Below, piece by piece: positions 1 through 11,340 of a stretch of DNA of 64,000 nucleotides. Position 1 is the stretch's first letter. Every line of letters starts with the position of its first letter. The translations under genes were made by a program, and so were the position numbers. The notes under the pieces are model-generated. The model did not search any database. It worked only from the letters and a program-made list of their open reading frames with translations, and was not told the origin of the DNA. Source of the stretch: Inia geoffrensis. Its lineage: Eukaryota > Chordata > Mammalia > Artiodactyla > Iniidae. Where the stretch lies: contig CM070913.1 in the NCBI GenBank assembly GCA_036417435.1, forward strand, positions 22,784,680 through 22,848,679, given 5' to 3'.

Positions 1-581
1 CAAGGTTCCTCGTCAATTTGAGTTTTGCCAGCTTTATTTCTTTCACATACATAACAATGAAAGTTACTCCTCAGAGATGAGTTTATATCGAAGAAAAGAA
101 TGTCTGGAAAACACCAGGCAAAAGTCTTGACATTTGCTAGGTACTCAGAATTATTAACTCTTTTGCTTCCATCAAAATTCTGGTGTCTGTTTCCCAAAAC
201 CATGCATTCTGGTGCTGGCTTACTCCAAACCAGCAGATGGAGTCTTACAAAATAACTTTTAAACTTCAGTTATATGACTTTTTCAGTCCTTCGTTTCCTA
301 CAAGGGAAGGGAGCTGGTGTGTTGCTGTTCTTTGAAAGCCGTGGCTCCTCTTCTGCCTTCCTCCCACGGTTACCTATCAAGCCCAGAACTTTCTGTACAG
401 ATGTATCCTTGAAAGACTTCTGGCCTGCCCATGTAGCCAACTGGCAAGTCAACCTTGGGCATGAGTCTTCGCTGGAAAGTCTCACTTTCCAGATCTGTAT
501 AAAGAAACTGTTTGGCTTGGCTGCATTGTAGAGAAAGTATTGTCTCTGGACTGGGAGGCCCTAATTTTGTGGGGTTTTTTT

Positions 582-719
582 CTTTCACTTTTTATTTTTA
601 TTAATTTTTATTGGAGTATAGTTGCTTTACAACATTGTGTTAGTTTCTGCTGTACAGCAAAGTGAATCAGTTATACGTGTACATATATCCCCTCTTTTTT
701 GGATTTCCTTCCCATTTAT
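582..719 (-). repeat. LINE-1 3' end, antisense
   Basis: Reading the minus strand gives the cetartiodactyl LINE-1 3' UTR signature: 'tgattcactttgctgtaca' then 'gaaactaacacaatgttg' and 'caattatactccaataaaa'-like sequence. The same motif is seen in sense at 11050-11150 and 61080-61150. It is a short 5'-truncated copy inside the CCDC68 intron. Confidence 0.8.
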
Positions 720-849
720 TGGAGGACCTGACTTTGAACCTTCAGTTCTGCCCTGAACGAGATGTTGGGCACTTAAACTCTTTGGACCTCAGTTTTTATA
801 TAGAATAATGGTCCTTGGACTAGAAAGTCATAACCAACTGCCTTTCAGT

Positions 850-1085
850 CTTAAAACCTGTGCCAGACACTGAGCTGAGTAGTTTACGTATTTTTATTTC
901 ATTTCAGAACCTGTGAAGAGGGACTATGATATCTGTTAATACAGATGAGGAAATTAGGCACAGAGAGGATAAGTAAACTAAATGAGGTCACACAGCTAGC
1001 AAGTGGTTGTGCTAGGATTTGTACCTGAAAACTTAAACGCTTTCCCTTCCTGTTATTAGCCATTGCACTATCTCTCAGAATTCCA
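850..1085 (+). repeat. MIR-like SINE remnant
   Basis: The segment has the typical order of a diverged MIR: 'cagatgaggaaattaggcac', then 'gaggtcacacagctagcaag', then a 'gatttgtacctg' end. It is old and diverged, so the boundaries are approximate. Confidence 0.6.
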
Positions 1086-1668
1086 AGGTGCTTCCAGATT
1101 TAAAATATTATGGTCGTATGATATCTGTTTCTTCCACCTTATATATGGTAGTCAGGACCACTACTACTAGAGATGAAGAAACTGAGGCTTCGATGAGAAA
1201 ATTGAGGCTAAGGATGCCGTGAACCAAAAGAACAGACGGTGCCCGTTTTCATGGAGTTTCTAATCAAGAGATTGCACAAGAAAGACAAATGTGTAATAAA
1301 TATTGTGCGTGTCTTTCAAAACGTTCTTTAATAGAGTTCTTTCATGAAGTTCTTCGCATCTGTCCATATAAAAGAAACTGTAAATTGAAACAGAGAGTTC
1401 AGCTGTTGAATTTCAGAGGCTAAGTCAGAATACTGAATTTGAATGCCTTGGTAAATTATGCATTTTTCAAGGAGTGTTTGTATTTTCAGAAGTAATATTT
1501 GGGGACTCGCAACTGGCTACGTTCTGTGTTCTAATACAGTGACTGGAACAACAGACTTACTGCTAAAGAGGGATGTAGATTGTGGGTCGTCCAGGAACAC
1601 TAAGCACATGGCTAGTAAATGTGCTAACACACATGTGATCTCTGCACAATTTTTGTTTTCTATTTCAG

Positions 1669-1745
1669 AACAAAGAACTAAAAACCAAGGTGGCACTTTG
1701 GTCTGAAATTCCTAGGCCGAAGGTATCCAAGGCCGTCTCTACAAG
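1669..1745 (+). CDS. CCDC68: CCDC68 penultimate coding exon
   Basis: CCDC68 is a coiled-coil protein of the centriole subdistal appendage, involved in microtubule anchoring (known for the family). This 77-nt exon reads NKELKTKVALWSEIPRPKVS followed by KAVST and two bases of the next codon. That closely follows the C-terminal part of the mammalian protein as I remember it, with a few substitutions such as Trp and Pro. It starts after a good acceptor ('tgttttctatttcag') and ends at 'acaag|gtaagg', a strong donor. The frame starts at phase 0 and leaves phase 2. The exon lies after the end of the long coiled coil. Upstream exons are outside the window. No frameshift or stop is seen. Confidence 0.9.
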
Positions 1746-3738
1746 GTAAGGCCTCTCTTCCGCCCCCACCATCTGCCTTCACGACTCCTGTTTAACACAG
1801 TTGACATTTATACCACTTGAGAAATTATCCATTCAGTTAATACTTACATAATCACGTGTTTACAGTCTGTCTCCCAGTTCTTTGAGAGTGGGACCTCTAT
1901 TAATCTTGCTAACCACTGAATCCTTGAAGCCTGATATACGAACATTTACTTTATGAGTAAAGGAATGAACAAATTTAGATATCATTTTTCCTCTTCTTTG
2001 GCATAAAACAAGCCCAGTCTTGGCTTCAACACTTAATCCAAACAGCATAGATTATCTCCTCCACCATCCTTGTTCCTCCGTTGCTCATATTTTCTGTGTC
2101 ACCGATGGGCATTTTAATCATAAATCATGTGTATTTATTTAGGTTTCCATGTCTGTCTCTCAAGTCGATTGTAAGTGTCAAGAGGGTAGGAATAGTTCCT
2201 TGTTTTTCACTTTATTTCCTGCATATTGTTAAAGACAAGTGTCTACAACAACTACCTAATAACGAATGAATGAATCAATGATAATGACCCCTAAAGCAAT
2301 GGAAGTAATAGTTGAAACCATCAAATCACTTTCTAATGTTGACAGAATCGGAAGTGACAGGTTTGTAAAAAAAAAAAAAAAAAAGAATTCTGGGCTCAAG
2401 TCTCATTTCCATAAAATTCCATGAAATTATCACTTAAAAGAAAACATAGTCTGTAATTACATGAATCATTTAGAAAGTGACTAAAAACTTCCTGTTCTAG
2501 CAACTTTTGAATTTCCAGCCTAGTCTCTCCAGGGCCAAAACCCATTCTCTGAAACTCTCTTCTGCACAGTGCCTGACGTGGAGAATCAGGTCCCCTATGA
2601 TTAGCCGCAGTCTAGGGATTCAAGTAGATCTTCCTCCCTCTTCAAGACACCCTGCAACCATGCTGCACTTTGCTAATGATGTATGTAATTAGAGACTAGA
2701 GATGAAGCATTATGCATCAAGCTTTCTAAGATCTTTGGGCCCCCAGAGGCTAAGTCATTAACTTTTTGGCCAATAGCCCTGCAACGTCTAATAAAGAAAA
2801 ATTAAGCCCAAGAAGTATTGAAAGAGGAAGCGAAATGCCCACATTTCAGAAGCAGTGAGAGAAGCAGACATTTCAGAGCAGGAAGAGATTAAGAATTTAG
2901 AATAGAAAGGGAAGCATGACTTTCCAAGGAAACGGAGGGTGGTCGATTTTAGCTCCTTTACCAGATACATCCTCTTGGGGTAGTGAGGGATCATGGCCAA
3001 CCTCAGCTGTTTTGACCCTGGAGGGAATGGAGCCATAGTGGAGCAGAGGAAGGAGCAACACGTGGTCTCCATATTGTACTGACTCCAGTATTGCGTGATG
3101 AGACTCAGGCTGGTACAGAGGGGATGCGTTTGAGAGAATGACTTCTATGGCCAGTTCTTTAGCTGCAGTTCATTAATAAAGGTAGTTTTAAAGACTTTTT
3201 TTCTCCCTATAACTGAGGAAAGATCAAATGGAAAATTTTCCTAATTGAAATAGGGAAACTGGAATGAACATGCCCTTTGTTTTATGATTTTGGTAGAAAT
3301 TCCAATAGTAATGATATATCTATAATGGTAGGTCTCATGTTTGCAAAATGAAATCTGACCAGTTGGCCTTTTGAGAATGTAAGTGGTAGTATGGTTTGGT
3401 AAGTCTAGATTCACCAACGTAGAATGGAATTATAACTCTCGGGAGGAATTAGAATGTAAAAGTAGCCGTTAATGCAAAGAAAAACAAGCATCACATATAT
3501 TTAAAAATTAATCTTGGCAAATCTCTTAAATCACTCATAAAATAGAATTCTCTCAGTCAGTGCAAAAAAAAAAAAAAAAAAGTTTTTTTTTCCCCAAGCA
3601 CTAGAACGTGTAGATGTTTCTTAAGTTGAACACCAAAGAAATGGATATGAAGGATCAGGTTATTAGAAAACAGCAAAACAGCAACAATAAAACACACATA
3701 TATACATATATGTGTGCACACACATATTGATGTGTATA

Positions 3739-3772
<34 letters not shown>

Positions 3773-4177
3773 CATATTTTTAAAACTAGACTCACACAGT
3801 GAGGAGAGAAGTTTAGGCTATGAGAAACCCACAGAACTAAAACGTCCTGACGGAACAGTCGATTTGTGTGTCCCATCTCCAAGTCACTCTGGTGCACGTC
3901 TTCACTGAGTAGAAGGGCAGACACACTCTCACTCTTCCTCACTCCTGTCCTCTTACAACCATATGCATTTACCTAAGGTTAATGCATCCATAAAGTGCTT
4001 CTACTGTGCCTCATGGGGAATTAGAATCAATCAATTAACCATCATCAATGCAGTTAAAGCAATTCGTTCAGACTTGGTAGTACAGCAGTAGTGGAGATGG
4101 TAATAAAGGTGGTACAGCAGTAATGTCAGTAAAGCTTTATGTGCTCGATTTTGATAATTGTGTGGTCTTTTCTACAG
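1746..4177 (+). other. CCDC68: CCDC68 last intron
   Basis: The 2.43-kb intron runs from the donor 'gtaagg' at 1746 to the acceptor 'cttttctacag' ending at 4177. It holds L2-like fragments near 1830-2280, poly(A) runs at about 2368-2384 and 3563-3580, and a TG microsatellite at 3741-3769. No other exon is recognised. The segment at 2790-3075 has a 94-codon open frame on the minus strand that resembles no family I know. Confidence 0.75.
3741..3769. repeat. TG/CA dinucleotide microsatellite
   Basis: About fifteen uninterrupted TG units, preceded by a degenerate TA/CA-rich segment from about 3690. The small open frames here with long His-Thr runs come only from this repeat. Confidence 0.95.
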
Positions 4178-4235
4178 TGAATTGAAGACTGAAAGCATGA
4201 CCCCATATTTGATGTTGGTTAGGCTACGGAAATGA
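4178..4235 (+). CDS. CCDC68: CCDC68 last coding exon, with stop codon
   Basis: After the acceptor 'ttttctacag', the first base T completes the split Ser codon (AG from the previous exon). The frame then reads ELKTESMTPYLMLVRLRK and stops at TGA 4233-4235. The Pro-Tyr-Leu-Met-Leu then Arg-Leu-Arg-Lys ending is the recognisable C terminus of CCDC68. The exon has 58 coding nt, and phase is consistent with the penultimate exon. It is the 3' end of the gene and points toward the 3' end of RAB27B, which lies on the opposite strand. The 3' UTR follows directly. Confidence 0.9.
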
Positions 4236-5120
4236 GCCACCTGGCTGAAGATCTGAATGAGAAAGACCACTACCTGCGTCCTATTTACTCCTTGAAACAC
4301 AGTCTATATTTACATATTAAAACTGCTCAATGCCAGTATTTAATGGAATGCATTGTATTATCTTTAATGTATACATCAATAACTTTGCAGGAAGATGACA
4401 TTTCAGAAAATCAAACCAATATATATTCAAAGAAAGGAACTCTCTTCAAAACTTACTAATGGATGAAGAAACCAGATGCTTTCCCACAATGGAAGATGAA
4501 TTTTGCTTTAAACTTAAAAAAAACAAAACAAAAAACTGAATTTTTTTTTTTTTTTTTGGCAGATTTTTGCTGAAGGGACTGGTTAAGGTTGTCAACTTTG
4601 ACCTTTTGATAGTGGTTTTTATGTACAATCATCCCTAGGTATCCACAGGAGATTGGTTCCAACAGCCCCCTCGGGTACCAAAACCCATTCGGATGCTCAG
4701 TCCCATATATAAAATGGCAGAGTGCAGTTGGCCCTCTGTATCCATGGTTTCCACATCCATGGATTCAATCAATCGTCAGTGTGGCACCTGCAGGTACAGA
4801 GGGCTGACTGTACGTAAATATAAGGAAGAATATACAGGCATGCTTCCTTTTACTGTGCTTCACAGACTCTGTGTTTTTTTTTTTTTTTCTTTTACAAATT
4901 GAAGGTTTGTGGCAACCTTGCATTGTCAGGTGATGGTTAGCATTTTTTGGCAATAAAGTGTTTTTACAATATAGTGTAAACATGACTTTTAGATTCACTG
5001 GGAAACCAGAAATTTCATGTGACTCGCTTTATTGTGATATTCTCTTTAGATGGGTGCTCTGGTACTGAACCTGCGATATCTGTGTGTGTGTATGTGTGTG
5101 AATAAATGATATATTTTAAA
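4236..5120 (+). other. CCDC68: Probable CCDC68 3' UTR with candidate poly(A) signals
   Basis: The stretch directly after the CCDC68 stop is AT-rich and non-coding. Possible poly(A) signals are ATTAAA at 4316-4321, AATAAA at 4952-4957 and AATAAA at 5101-5106. The last two lie in or next to a Tigger-like transposon remnant. Which one is used cannot be told from sequence alone, so the end is a guess. Confidence 0.4.
4625..5075. mobile_element. Tigger-like (Tc1/mariner) DNA transposon remnants
   Basis: Two adjoining pieces are seen. The first, about 4625-4812, has 'atccctaggtatccacagg', 'cccatatataaaatggc' and 'ggccctctgtatccatgg', typical of Tigger-type nonautonomous elements, with a near-complementary end 'gtacagagggctgactgta'. 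The second, about 4830-5075, has 'tacaaattgaaggtttgtgg' and 'cgctttattgtgatattc'. Family placement is from memory of consensus motifs. The elements are non-coding and diverged. Confidence 0.6.
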
Positions 5121-6014
5121 GTTGATTTTTGGATAATAAGAAATATCTTACCATGATATAAATTCATCTCCTAACCCATGGTTAGTGGGAGAGTTATTCT
5201 CTACTGAATTAAGGGCAGAAGAAGGAGTAGATTCTTTTTAGCTAATTCCCCAAACCAAACAACCCTCCAAAGTCAAGAATTCTGGCTGCTTCACAACACC
5301 TTAGGAGGCTGCTGTTCTTCAGCTGGGATTGAACTTTGGTTGCTAGAGGCAACCCGCACATCAGCACAAAGAAATACACCTTGTGACTCTGCCTTTGTGA
5401 CTGATTTTCTTTTCGATCTTTGTTAATATTATCTAAGTAAAATGTTTAGGGGAAAGAATAGAACACAGTGCTGTTAGCTCATACCTCCATAAAAAGGTAT
5501 TCATTATGGGTTCAAAGGAAGAGTGGAGGAATTCAGGAGGAATCTGAATTCATGAACTTGGAATTATATGTCTAGTGATTTTATGAAAGTGACTTAAATT
5601 TTGATACATGCATTCATTACAGGTGGAATTTGAGATTGCTATAAGTAAAAGGAAACTCTTAACTTGTAGAAATACAAACATACTGACACTCAGGAAAGCA
5701 GAACACACTTCTGCTAAAGGCATAATGGGAGAACTCTGTCATCTTAAAAGGTGAATTACCTGTAGGCTTTTTGATCATTCTCTTTGGTGTATAACTTTAA
5801 CATTTTCTCAGGAAAGATGCCTCGTGCCTTTCAAGGTAGAATGTGAAACATCTGTATGATCTATGAAATATTTAAAGGTATTTACAAATGAGATGAAGTA
5901 ATATCTTTCTAAATTCAGCAAAGTACTGTAATCCTTGCAATGTTGCATAACTATTTATGGGAGTTTCATGCTTCTTGTTTTTATTGCTTTGTAGTTTTTA
6001 AGGTGTAGTTATCT

Positions 6015-6205
6015 AATAACATTTAGGACACAGTCACCCTATGCCAGGAACAATTCTAAGTACTTCACCTGTATTAATTCCTTTAATCCTCCCAACAACC
6101 CTCAGAAATAGGTCATATTATTATCCCTGTTCTTCAGAGAAGGATACTGTCATTGATTAAGTAATTTTCCTAACTGCTAACTATGGAGCAAACATTTGAA
6201 CCTTT
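6015..6205 (+). repeat. MIR-like SINE remnant
   Basis: Shows the pattern 'tatgccaggaacaattctaa', 'taattcctttaatcctccca', 'gagaaggatactg' and a 'gagcaaacatttgaacc' end, typical of old MIR copies. Confidence 0.6.
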
Positions 6206-6460
6206 GACTTGGCTATTGATACGCCTACCTGGTGGTCTGAGATACCTCCCAGCTATAGAAATGTCTCTCTTTTTGCTACTTTAACAAACACAGCTTTTTT
6301 GTTGGCTTTCTGCACCACACTGTGGATGACAGTCAGAAACAACACTAATCAGGTAAATGTTTTGCTGAGATGAGTTGGCCTTTCACTGTTGGTCTACCCT
6401 CGTGAGTACTTAGTACAGAAAAGCTTCCTGCTAAAAATCTGCTAATTTTATCTTTATTAT

Positions 6461-6746
6461 TCATGCCTTTATGCCACATTGAAGATTTTTGGTATGCGTT
6501 TCCTGGCACATGTGTAGGGGTGTTGGGATCATGAATTCTGCTTTAAGCATCTGCAGTGTGGTAGGAGATTTCACCTTTCACTTAGAGATCACTTAAGTTC
6601 CTCTCATGCCTTTATGCCACATTGAAGATTTTTGGTATGCGTTTCCTGGCACATGTGTAGGGGTGTTGGGATCATGAATTCTGCTTTAAGCATCTGCAGT
6701 GTGGTAGGAGATTTCACCTTTCACTTAGAGATCACTTAAGTTCCTC
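6461..6746. repeat. Exact tandem duplication, unit 143 bp
   Basis: The block starting 'tcatgcctttatgccacatt' at 6461 repeats from 6604 with no difference that I can see, and the repeat ends at 6746, followed by 'tcat' again. The unit includes 'ggcacatgtgtaggggtgtt' and 'agagatcacttaagttcc'. It is not a known SINE or LINE. Confidence 0.95.
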
Positions 6747-8029
6747 TCATACCCCAACCATCATGCTGGGTTGTAATAAATGTGAGCTTTTGGAATGGAC
6801 CCATCTAACTGACCTAACAACCTGGATGATTTCCATTAGAATAATGTATTTTCAAATCAAAAATGGAAGGACACGGTTGAACTTTATTTGGGTTTCACTA
6901 TATTCATTTTTGAACACAGAAGTACAGTTCAATGTAATACAGGCAGGACCTGCTTATGTGGTCTCCAGCTTCACTTTGGGACGGTGTTTGGATCTTTTGA
7001 GAATAAGAATAAGCATCTTCAGAAGCCTAAAAAGATCTGAACTCTTCAAATACAAAAGTATTGTTTTACTAACATCAGTAGATCATTTATGTGTCACGTA
7101 CGGATTATTTCCTATCTCCTCATCGTTTCCGCTTCACCATTTGAATTCTTTCTTTAAATAAACATTTCTGAGTGATAAGAAAATCATTACAATGGAGAAT
7201 GAAATTTATTAGTCTAAAAGTAGTACCACACAGAAAATACAAAAACAAAAACCTCAATTGTAGTCAAAGTATTTGTACTTATACTAATCAAAATATTGGA
7301 TAAGAAGGTCTGAGGTGGGCTATGAAGTAACTACATGGAGGTGGGAAATGAAAAGAAACTTAGTTTCACTTTGATTACCTACATTGTTACAAATTATCAT
7401 TAAGAAATGTTTAAACAATTGGTATAATATATACCATTTTAATAATTGCTTATGATATGCCTTAAAAATAAATTGATGCCATATTTTGTGGGTTTTGTTT
7501 TTTCTTTTTACATTAAAATTATTATGCATAAATGAATTAAGTAGTTGTTATTTGACTGTTACTGACAAAATGACCCATAATAAATAGATTGTTTTTGTCA
7601 GTGAGCAGATATTTAGATAGCTCCTTGAATTTTTCTCCTAATTTTCTGTGAACCCAAATTAACAGCAAAAGTAATCTATTATGTTTTTATTCTAAATTTG
7701 AAAAAAATGGTAGCATTACAAAATTAAGAACACACACACCCTTTATCGAGTTCTTTCATACTGCTTCACTTTGAAAATTCTTACCTGACCTGAAATCTTC
7801 TGATCTGAAAATAATTATAGAATCTTTATCAATATCAGAATAGGGATGCAATCTATCAATAACTAAAAATTCTTTGAACAAATATCATAAACATTATAAT
7901 TCCTTTCCTACATCTCTTCCTTCCTTCATATTGAAATATAACTCAATAATAAAAACAAGCCACAAATATTACAACAATGGATAAATATCAAATTATTACA
8001 CTTGAAAACATCCAGAAGAAAAACAGAGG

Positions 8030-8245
8030 ATATACCATATTATTTTATGGGGACAGAGAGCAAATCAGTGTTTGCGGACAGGAGTAGAGGGAGACAGTGT
8101 GAAGGAGTACAGGGAAACATTGGGAAGTAATAGCATGTTCAGTGTGTGGATAAGGGTCGTATTTTCGTGGGCATGTTTTAGGACAAAAAATCAATAAATT
8201 GTACAATTTAAACATTTACTTCAATAAAGAAGTAAAAAAAAAATT
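8030..8245 (+). repeat. Old LINE-1 3' end fragment
   Basis: Contains a diverged 3' end pattern: 'tatggggacagagagcaaat', 'gtgtgtggataagggtcg', 'aattgtacaatttaaacat' and 'acttcaataaag', followed by an A-rich run. Confidence 0.5.
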
Positions 8246-8299
8246 TAAGTTAACACTCTGTTATTCTACAATCCACCCAGTTCGTTTCTCACACTAGAT

Positions 8300-8820
8300 T
8301 CATTCATTTCTTCTTTCACCAAATATTTATTGGGGCTCTCTATTTGCCAGGCACTGTTCTAGATGCCAAGGCGACAGCAGTGGGGAGAGGGAAGAGGTGC
8401 ATCTGGCAGGGAAGAAAGAAAAGGGGAAAATCTCTACCTTCATGGAAATATCTTCCAATGATGAGGAACAGATAAACTCAGGGAAGTGCTATGGACTATG
8501 AAGAAAAGTGAAGCAGAACATAGGGAAAGGGAGGTACCAGGGGTGAAATGCTGTGGCGGCAATTTTTATCTGACCGATAATTGAAACTAAACTGTGTATA
8601 GATTGGTCAGTTAAATAGGATACTGATTTTAAGTAAGACCTCGCTCCTTGAAGGTAATGTTTAAGCAAAGATAGGAAGAATGCTAGGGAAGTGATTGGAA
8701 GGAGATGTTTTTTGGTGGAAGAGGGGTCCAGGCAGAGGCAGGCACAAGTGCATGAGTCCCTAGGGGCAGGCAGGCCAGCTGTACTCTGGAATAGCCAGGA
8801 CATCAGCTGGACGGGCATGT
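8300..8820 (+). repeat. Ancient interspersed repeat, family not assigned
   Basis: Has the widespread mammalian pattern 'caaatatttattggggct', 'gccaggcactgttctagatg', then 'gaagtgctatggactatgaa' and 'ggtccaggcagaggcaggc'. Related copies appear at about 20240-20800 and 25520-25850. I recognise the pattern but am not sure of its family name. Confidence 0.5.
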
Positions 8821-8930
8821 AAAGAATAAGCCCCAGGACTGTCTAAACTATTTTCCATGCAGCGTATTCCTTCACGTTTCCATTGTATAAGCCATCCCTT
8901 TTATTTGTTTAGTAAGTTATCCTTCAAGTT

Positions 8931-9143
8931 TTGTTTTTTGGGTTTTTTTTTTGCGGTACGCGGGCCTCTTACTGCTGTGGCCTCTCCCGTTGCGGAGCAC
9001 AGGCTCCAGACGCGCAGGCTCAGCGGCCACGGCTCACGGGCCCAGCCGCTCCGCGGCATGTGGGATCTTCCCGGACTGGGGCACGAACTCGTGTCCCCTG
9101 CATCGGCAGGCGGACTCTCAACCACTGCGCCACCAGGGAAGCC
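8931..9143 (-). mobile_element. CHR SINE, short form
   Basis: Left poly(T), then 'gcggtacgcgggcctctt', and right end 'ccaccagggaagcccc'. This is a minus-strand CHR SINE (tRNA-Glu-derived, Pol III). It is flanked by an exact 10-bp target-site duplication CCTTCAAGTT at 8921-8930 and 9144-9153. Open frames over it are repeat-derived, not genes. Confidence 0.97.
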
Positions 9144-9801
9144 CCTTCAAGTTCTTTTTTGACTTCCTAGTGGTGGTAAGCTAATGATTTTCGGGAATCT
9201 GTATCTCAGTCCCCTCTTTTGCCCATATTTCCCTGACATACAGCGCAAGCTCATGTTCTGTGGAAGGGGCAGTGAAGAGAAAACTGCCCTTAAAAGGTTC
9301 ATTTGAGAAGTCTTGTTTTGACCTACCCTGTTGGCCTAGAGGACTCACGCAGAACTGCTCTTGAAAGTCAAGGGAGGAGAAGGGGTCCCGTGAGGCTGGG
9401 TAATATGGCTTCATAATCCAATGTGTTGACTAACATGATGCCAAGTTGCTCGTGAATGAACTCATGATGTAAGTTTCTCCAGGGAATCAATCAAAGAGAT
9501 TGAAATCTGCTGCTTTTTCTTTAAAACCTTCTAGTTAAAGGTTTAAAAAAGAGAGTCTTTTTAAAGAGAGTCTTTCTCTCAGAGACCTACAGAAATGGTC
9601 CAAAGTGATGATAATTTCAAAAATCTGATTCCTATCACAATATTTTTCTATTACTTACAATATAGCCTCAGTCAAATTATAATTAGTGTGTTGGCCTCCT
9701 AAACCATAATGCAAGTCCCCTAAATGAGTTTCTAACAGCAGAGAAATGCTCGCACTCTTATTACAGCCATTCTTTCTCCACAAGTAGAAATGAAATTTCC
9801 C

Positions 9802-10015
9802 GGGCTTCCCTGGTGGCGCTGTGGTTGAGAGTCCGCCTGCCGATGCAGGGGACGCGGGTTGGTGCCCCGGTCCGGGAAGATCCCACATGCCGCGGAGCGG
9901 CTGAGCCCGTGAGCCATGGCCGCTGATCCTGCGCGTCCGGAGCCTGTTGCTCTGCGACGGGAGAGGCCACAACAGTGAGAGGGCCACGTACCGCAAAAAA
10001 AAAAAAAAAAAAAAG
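9802..10015 (+). mobile_element. CHR SINE, short form
   Basis: Plus-strand copy from 'gggcttccctggtggcgc' to 'gtaccgc' plus about 20 A. The target-site duplication GAAATGAAATTT is seen at 9787-9798 and 10016-10027. It lies about 660 bp from the opposed copy at 8931-9143. Confidence 0.97.
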
Positions 10016-10713
10016 GAAATGAAATTTTCCTTGGTATAGAGAACTGTGATCATACAAATACCTCATATCTAGTTTTAAAAAAAGAAATCCTACCATTACA
10101 AGATGGCCTTATTTTTTCCTCAATAGGGGGCATGTTATGACTATTTTTACACCCTATAAACCATTAGGAAAAGCAAGTCTCTACTGACTTGTCTTGAATT
10201 ATTTAAGATGAATCCAGGAGGAAAAAGATTCTGCCTGTGTGAAACAGCATTACTGCTACCACGGAGTAAAGTCGAGAGAATGGTGCCAAGGATTTATTTG
10301 CTTGCAGTGGGAGAGTTGTTTATCTTTAAATTAAAAACTCATCATTATCTTGGCAAAGCCTATCTAAGTAGCATATGGAGGGAGAACAACTCTGGGAACA
10401 AGGCAGCCTTTGCAAATGAACATTTAAGAGGAAGCTGTATGGTTGTGGTCTTGAATTGGCCTTGAAACACTGGTCCTGTCACCAGTCTGTAACGAAAGGA
10501 GATATTACCACCCGCCTCAGCATTTTATTATGGTGAAGAAATAGGTTATAATACATTGAGGTGTTGACATACCATGGAATAGTGTAACATGCTAACTGCT
10601 AACTTTATAAATGTATCATTTAAAATTATTACAAAAGCTCCCTTGAAAATTCCAGCCTTTAAACAAATAATAAATTAGAAAGTTTAGAGAGATGGATAAA
10701 AACCACTTGGCCA

Positions 10714-11160
10714 TTTTTTTCTTAAATTCCATATATATGCGTTAGCATACGGTATTTGTCTTTCTCTTTCTGACTTACTTCACTCTGTATGACAGACTCT
10801 GAAGAACCTAGGGGTAAGACAGGAATAAAGACACAGACCTACTAGGGAATGGACTTGAGGATATGGGGAGGGGGAAGGGTAAGCTGTGACAAAGCGAGAG
10901 AGAGGCATGGACATTTATATACTACCAAACGTAAGGTAGATAGCTAGTGGGAAGCAGCCGCATAGCACAGGGAGATCAGCTCCGTGCTTTGTGACCACCT
11001 GGAGGGGTGGGAAAGGGAGGGTGGGAGGGAGGGAAACGCAAGAGGGAAGAGATATGGGAACATATGTATATGTATAACTGATTCACTTTGTTATAAAGCA
11101 GAAACTAACACACCATTGTAAAGCAATTATACTCCAATAAAGACGTTAAAAAAAAAAAAA
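10714..11160 (+). mobile_element. LINE-1 3' end with 5' inversion
   Basis: Flanked by AACCACTTGGCCA at 10701-10713 and again at 11161-11173, a 13-bp target-site duplication. The 3' part, about 10800-11148, reads forward and ends 'gcaattatactccaataaag' plus A-tail. The first part, about 10720-10797, is the reverse complement of LINE-1 sequence ('aagtcagaaagagaaagac' on the minus strand). This is the classical inverted 5' end left by twin priming. It is non-coding. Confidence 0.9.
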
Positions 11161-11334
11161 AACCACTTGGCCAAATCCAAATCACTTCTTTCCTAGTTCT
11201 TGATGGATATCACTTTTAATGGGATACAATTCCCATACTGATACTGATTTAATGTTCCCCATTCACCATTCATTCAACTTCAGCACAGAAATAAGATTGC
11301 TTTGAATATACAAAATAATTGATAAAAATGCATT

Positions 11335-11340
11335 TTTATT
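11335..11340 (-). terminator. RAB27B: Candidate distal poly(A) signal of RAB27B
   Basis: Plus-strand TTTATT is AATAAA on the gene strand, in the context 'caaataaaaatgcattttt', followed by T-rich 'tcaattattttgtat'. It is chosen because it gives a 3' UTR of the length expected from human and lies just before the intergenic LINE-1. Not proven. Confidence 0.35.

Larger units (their letters stand above)
1..1668. other. CCDC68 intron (no exon seen in the first 1.67 kb)
   Basis: The sequence left of the first recognised CCDC68 exon is taken as intron. I looked for the preceding coiled-coil exon, which should end in a peptide like NILEAQ just before the Asn-Lys-Glu-Leu exon, and found nothing. The stretch holds an antisense LINE-1 3' end at about 582-719 and a MIR-like segment at about 850-1085. 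The first 580 bases contain short overlapping open frames with no recognisable protein. Confidence 0.6.
5120..8030. other. Intergenic region between CCDC68 and RAB27B, left part
   Basis: AT-rich sequence with no recognised gene. It contains a MIR-like element and an exact 143-bp tandem duplication, both listed separately. A 132-codon open frame at 6763-7161 begins just after the duplication. Its protein has no recognisable motif and biased composition, and I treat it as chance. Confidence 0.5.

Noticed and set aside
3557..3942. Frames with His-Thr or Cys-Val repeats
   Set aside because: Translation of the TG/CA microsatellite only; the same happens at 45.0-45.3 kb.
6763..7161. 132-codon + strand open frame after the 143-bp duplication
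   Set aside because: No recognisable domain, no splice-like borders, composition typical of AT-rich DNA; length not remarkable for 64 kb.
9655..10096. Overlapping 111-132-codon frames rich in Arg, Pro and Ser
   Set aside because: Translation of a CHR SINE, seen again with nearly the same peptides at 8.9, 13.5, 14.9, 23.1, 28.0 and 48.9 kb.
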